Shown here in pieces: positions 14,068 to 14,376 of a stretch of DNA of 14,376 nt. Made by a program: the position numbers and the translations under genes. The stretch covers positions 1 to 14,376 of the forward strand of contig URPT01000029.1 in NCBI GenBank assembly GCA_900549845.1, read 5' to 3'. The notes under the pieces are model-generated. The model was not told the DNA's origin. It saw nothing but the letters and a program-made list of their open reading frames with translations, and searched no databases. This DNA comes from an uncultured Veillonella sp. Its GTDB lineage: Bacteria; Bacillota; Negativicutes; Veillonellales; Veillonellaceae. Each line of letters starts with the position of its first letter. The stretch's first letter is position 1.

Positions 14068-14376
14068 ATGGAATCAATCGTTCAAGCAAAACGCGTATTA
14101 GAAATATTTAAAGAAATGAGCCAAATTCCTCGTGAATCAGGAAACGAAAAAGGCATTAGCGATTATATCGTAAACTTCGCTAAAAACTTGGGGCTTGAAG
14201 TTCATCAAGACGATCAATTTAATGTAGTCATCAAAAAGCCAGCGTCTCCAGGTTATGAAAACCGACCTTCTATCATCTTACAAGGCCATATCGATATGGT
14301 TTGTGTACGAGATCATGACTCCAATCATGACTTCTCCAAAGATCCTATTGCAAACATCATCGAAGGTGAATGGATG
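14068..14376 (+). CDS. pepD: aminoacyl-histidine dipeptidase PepD, M20 family (partial, C-terminus cut by window edge)
   Basis: The first 103 codons of a plus-strand gene running off the right edge. The N-terminus (VLEIFKEMSQIPRESGNE, then GISDYIVNFAKNLGLEV) and the metal-site strand QGHIDMVC near residues 73-80 match the PepD/M20 cytosolic dipeptidases, which split Xaa-His and other dipeptides using zinc. AAAGGA lies about 6 nt before the ATG at 14068. The catalytic remainder and the dimerisation domain are outside the window. It stands divergent from pncB and is preceded by a TATAAT box and a 12-bp-arm dyad, suggesting its own, possibly controlled, promoter. Confidence 0.88.
   Translation, partial: MESIVQAKRVLEIFKEMSQIPRESGNEKGISDYIVNFAKNLGLEVHQDDQFNVVIKKPASPGYENRPSIILQGHIDMVCVRDHDSNHDFSKDPIANIIEGEWM

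Overview
The window reads as a low-GC Gram-negative Firmicute of the Negativicutes, most likely Veillonella. This is an inference from gene content (anaerobic molybdenum hydroxylase with its selenium-type accessory genes, cobamide salvage, Moco, NAD and queuosine genes), AT-rich codon use and strong AGGAGG-type ribosome binding sites. No rRNA, tRNA, CRISPR array, IS element or phage gene is visible. All genes look intact except the two cut by the window edges.

Positions 1-5698, minus strand: one compact operon. It runs FAD subunit, 2Fe-2S subunit and molybdopterin subunit of a xanthine dehydrogenase-type hydroxylase, then yqeC, mocA and yqeB (cut by the left edge). The junctions are tight (TAATG or ATGA overlaps, or 6-41 nt gaps). 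yqeC-mocA-yqeB is the accessory set linked to selenium-dependent molybdenum hydroxylases, so this enzyme may carry a labile, non-selenocysteine selenium ligand.

Positions 5699-6838: a divergent promoter region with a palindrome, then queG (+), the cobalamin-dependent last step of queuosine synthesis, ended by a strong hairpin shared with the convergent gene. Positions 6839-9358, minus strand: mscS-type channel, D-Ala-D-Ala carboxypeptidase, then a yfbR-type 5'-deoxynucleotidase preceded by a perfect leader hairpin.

Positions 9359-10456: cbiZ (+), cobinamide salvage, with its own promoter, and two hairpins between the convergent cbiZ and ansA genes. Positions 10457-13751, minus strand: pncB, nadE (nicotinate salvage to NAD; nadD is not in the window) and a cytosolic type II-like asparaginase. 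The 316-bp gap 13752-14067 is very AT-rich, codes for nothing, and holds several inverted repeats next to TATAAT boxes for the divergent pncB and pepD genes. pepD (+) is cut by the right edge.

Most of the window is ordinary metabolism. The points I would recheck are the selenium link of the hydroxylase, the HD-to-HE change in the deoxynucleotidase, its leader hairpin, and the dyads and recurring ATACTAA heptamer in the divergent promoter regions. I found no clear case for a wholly new system.
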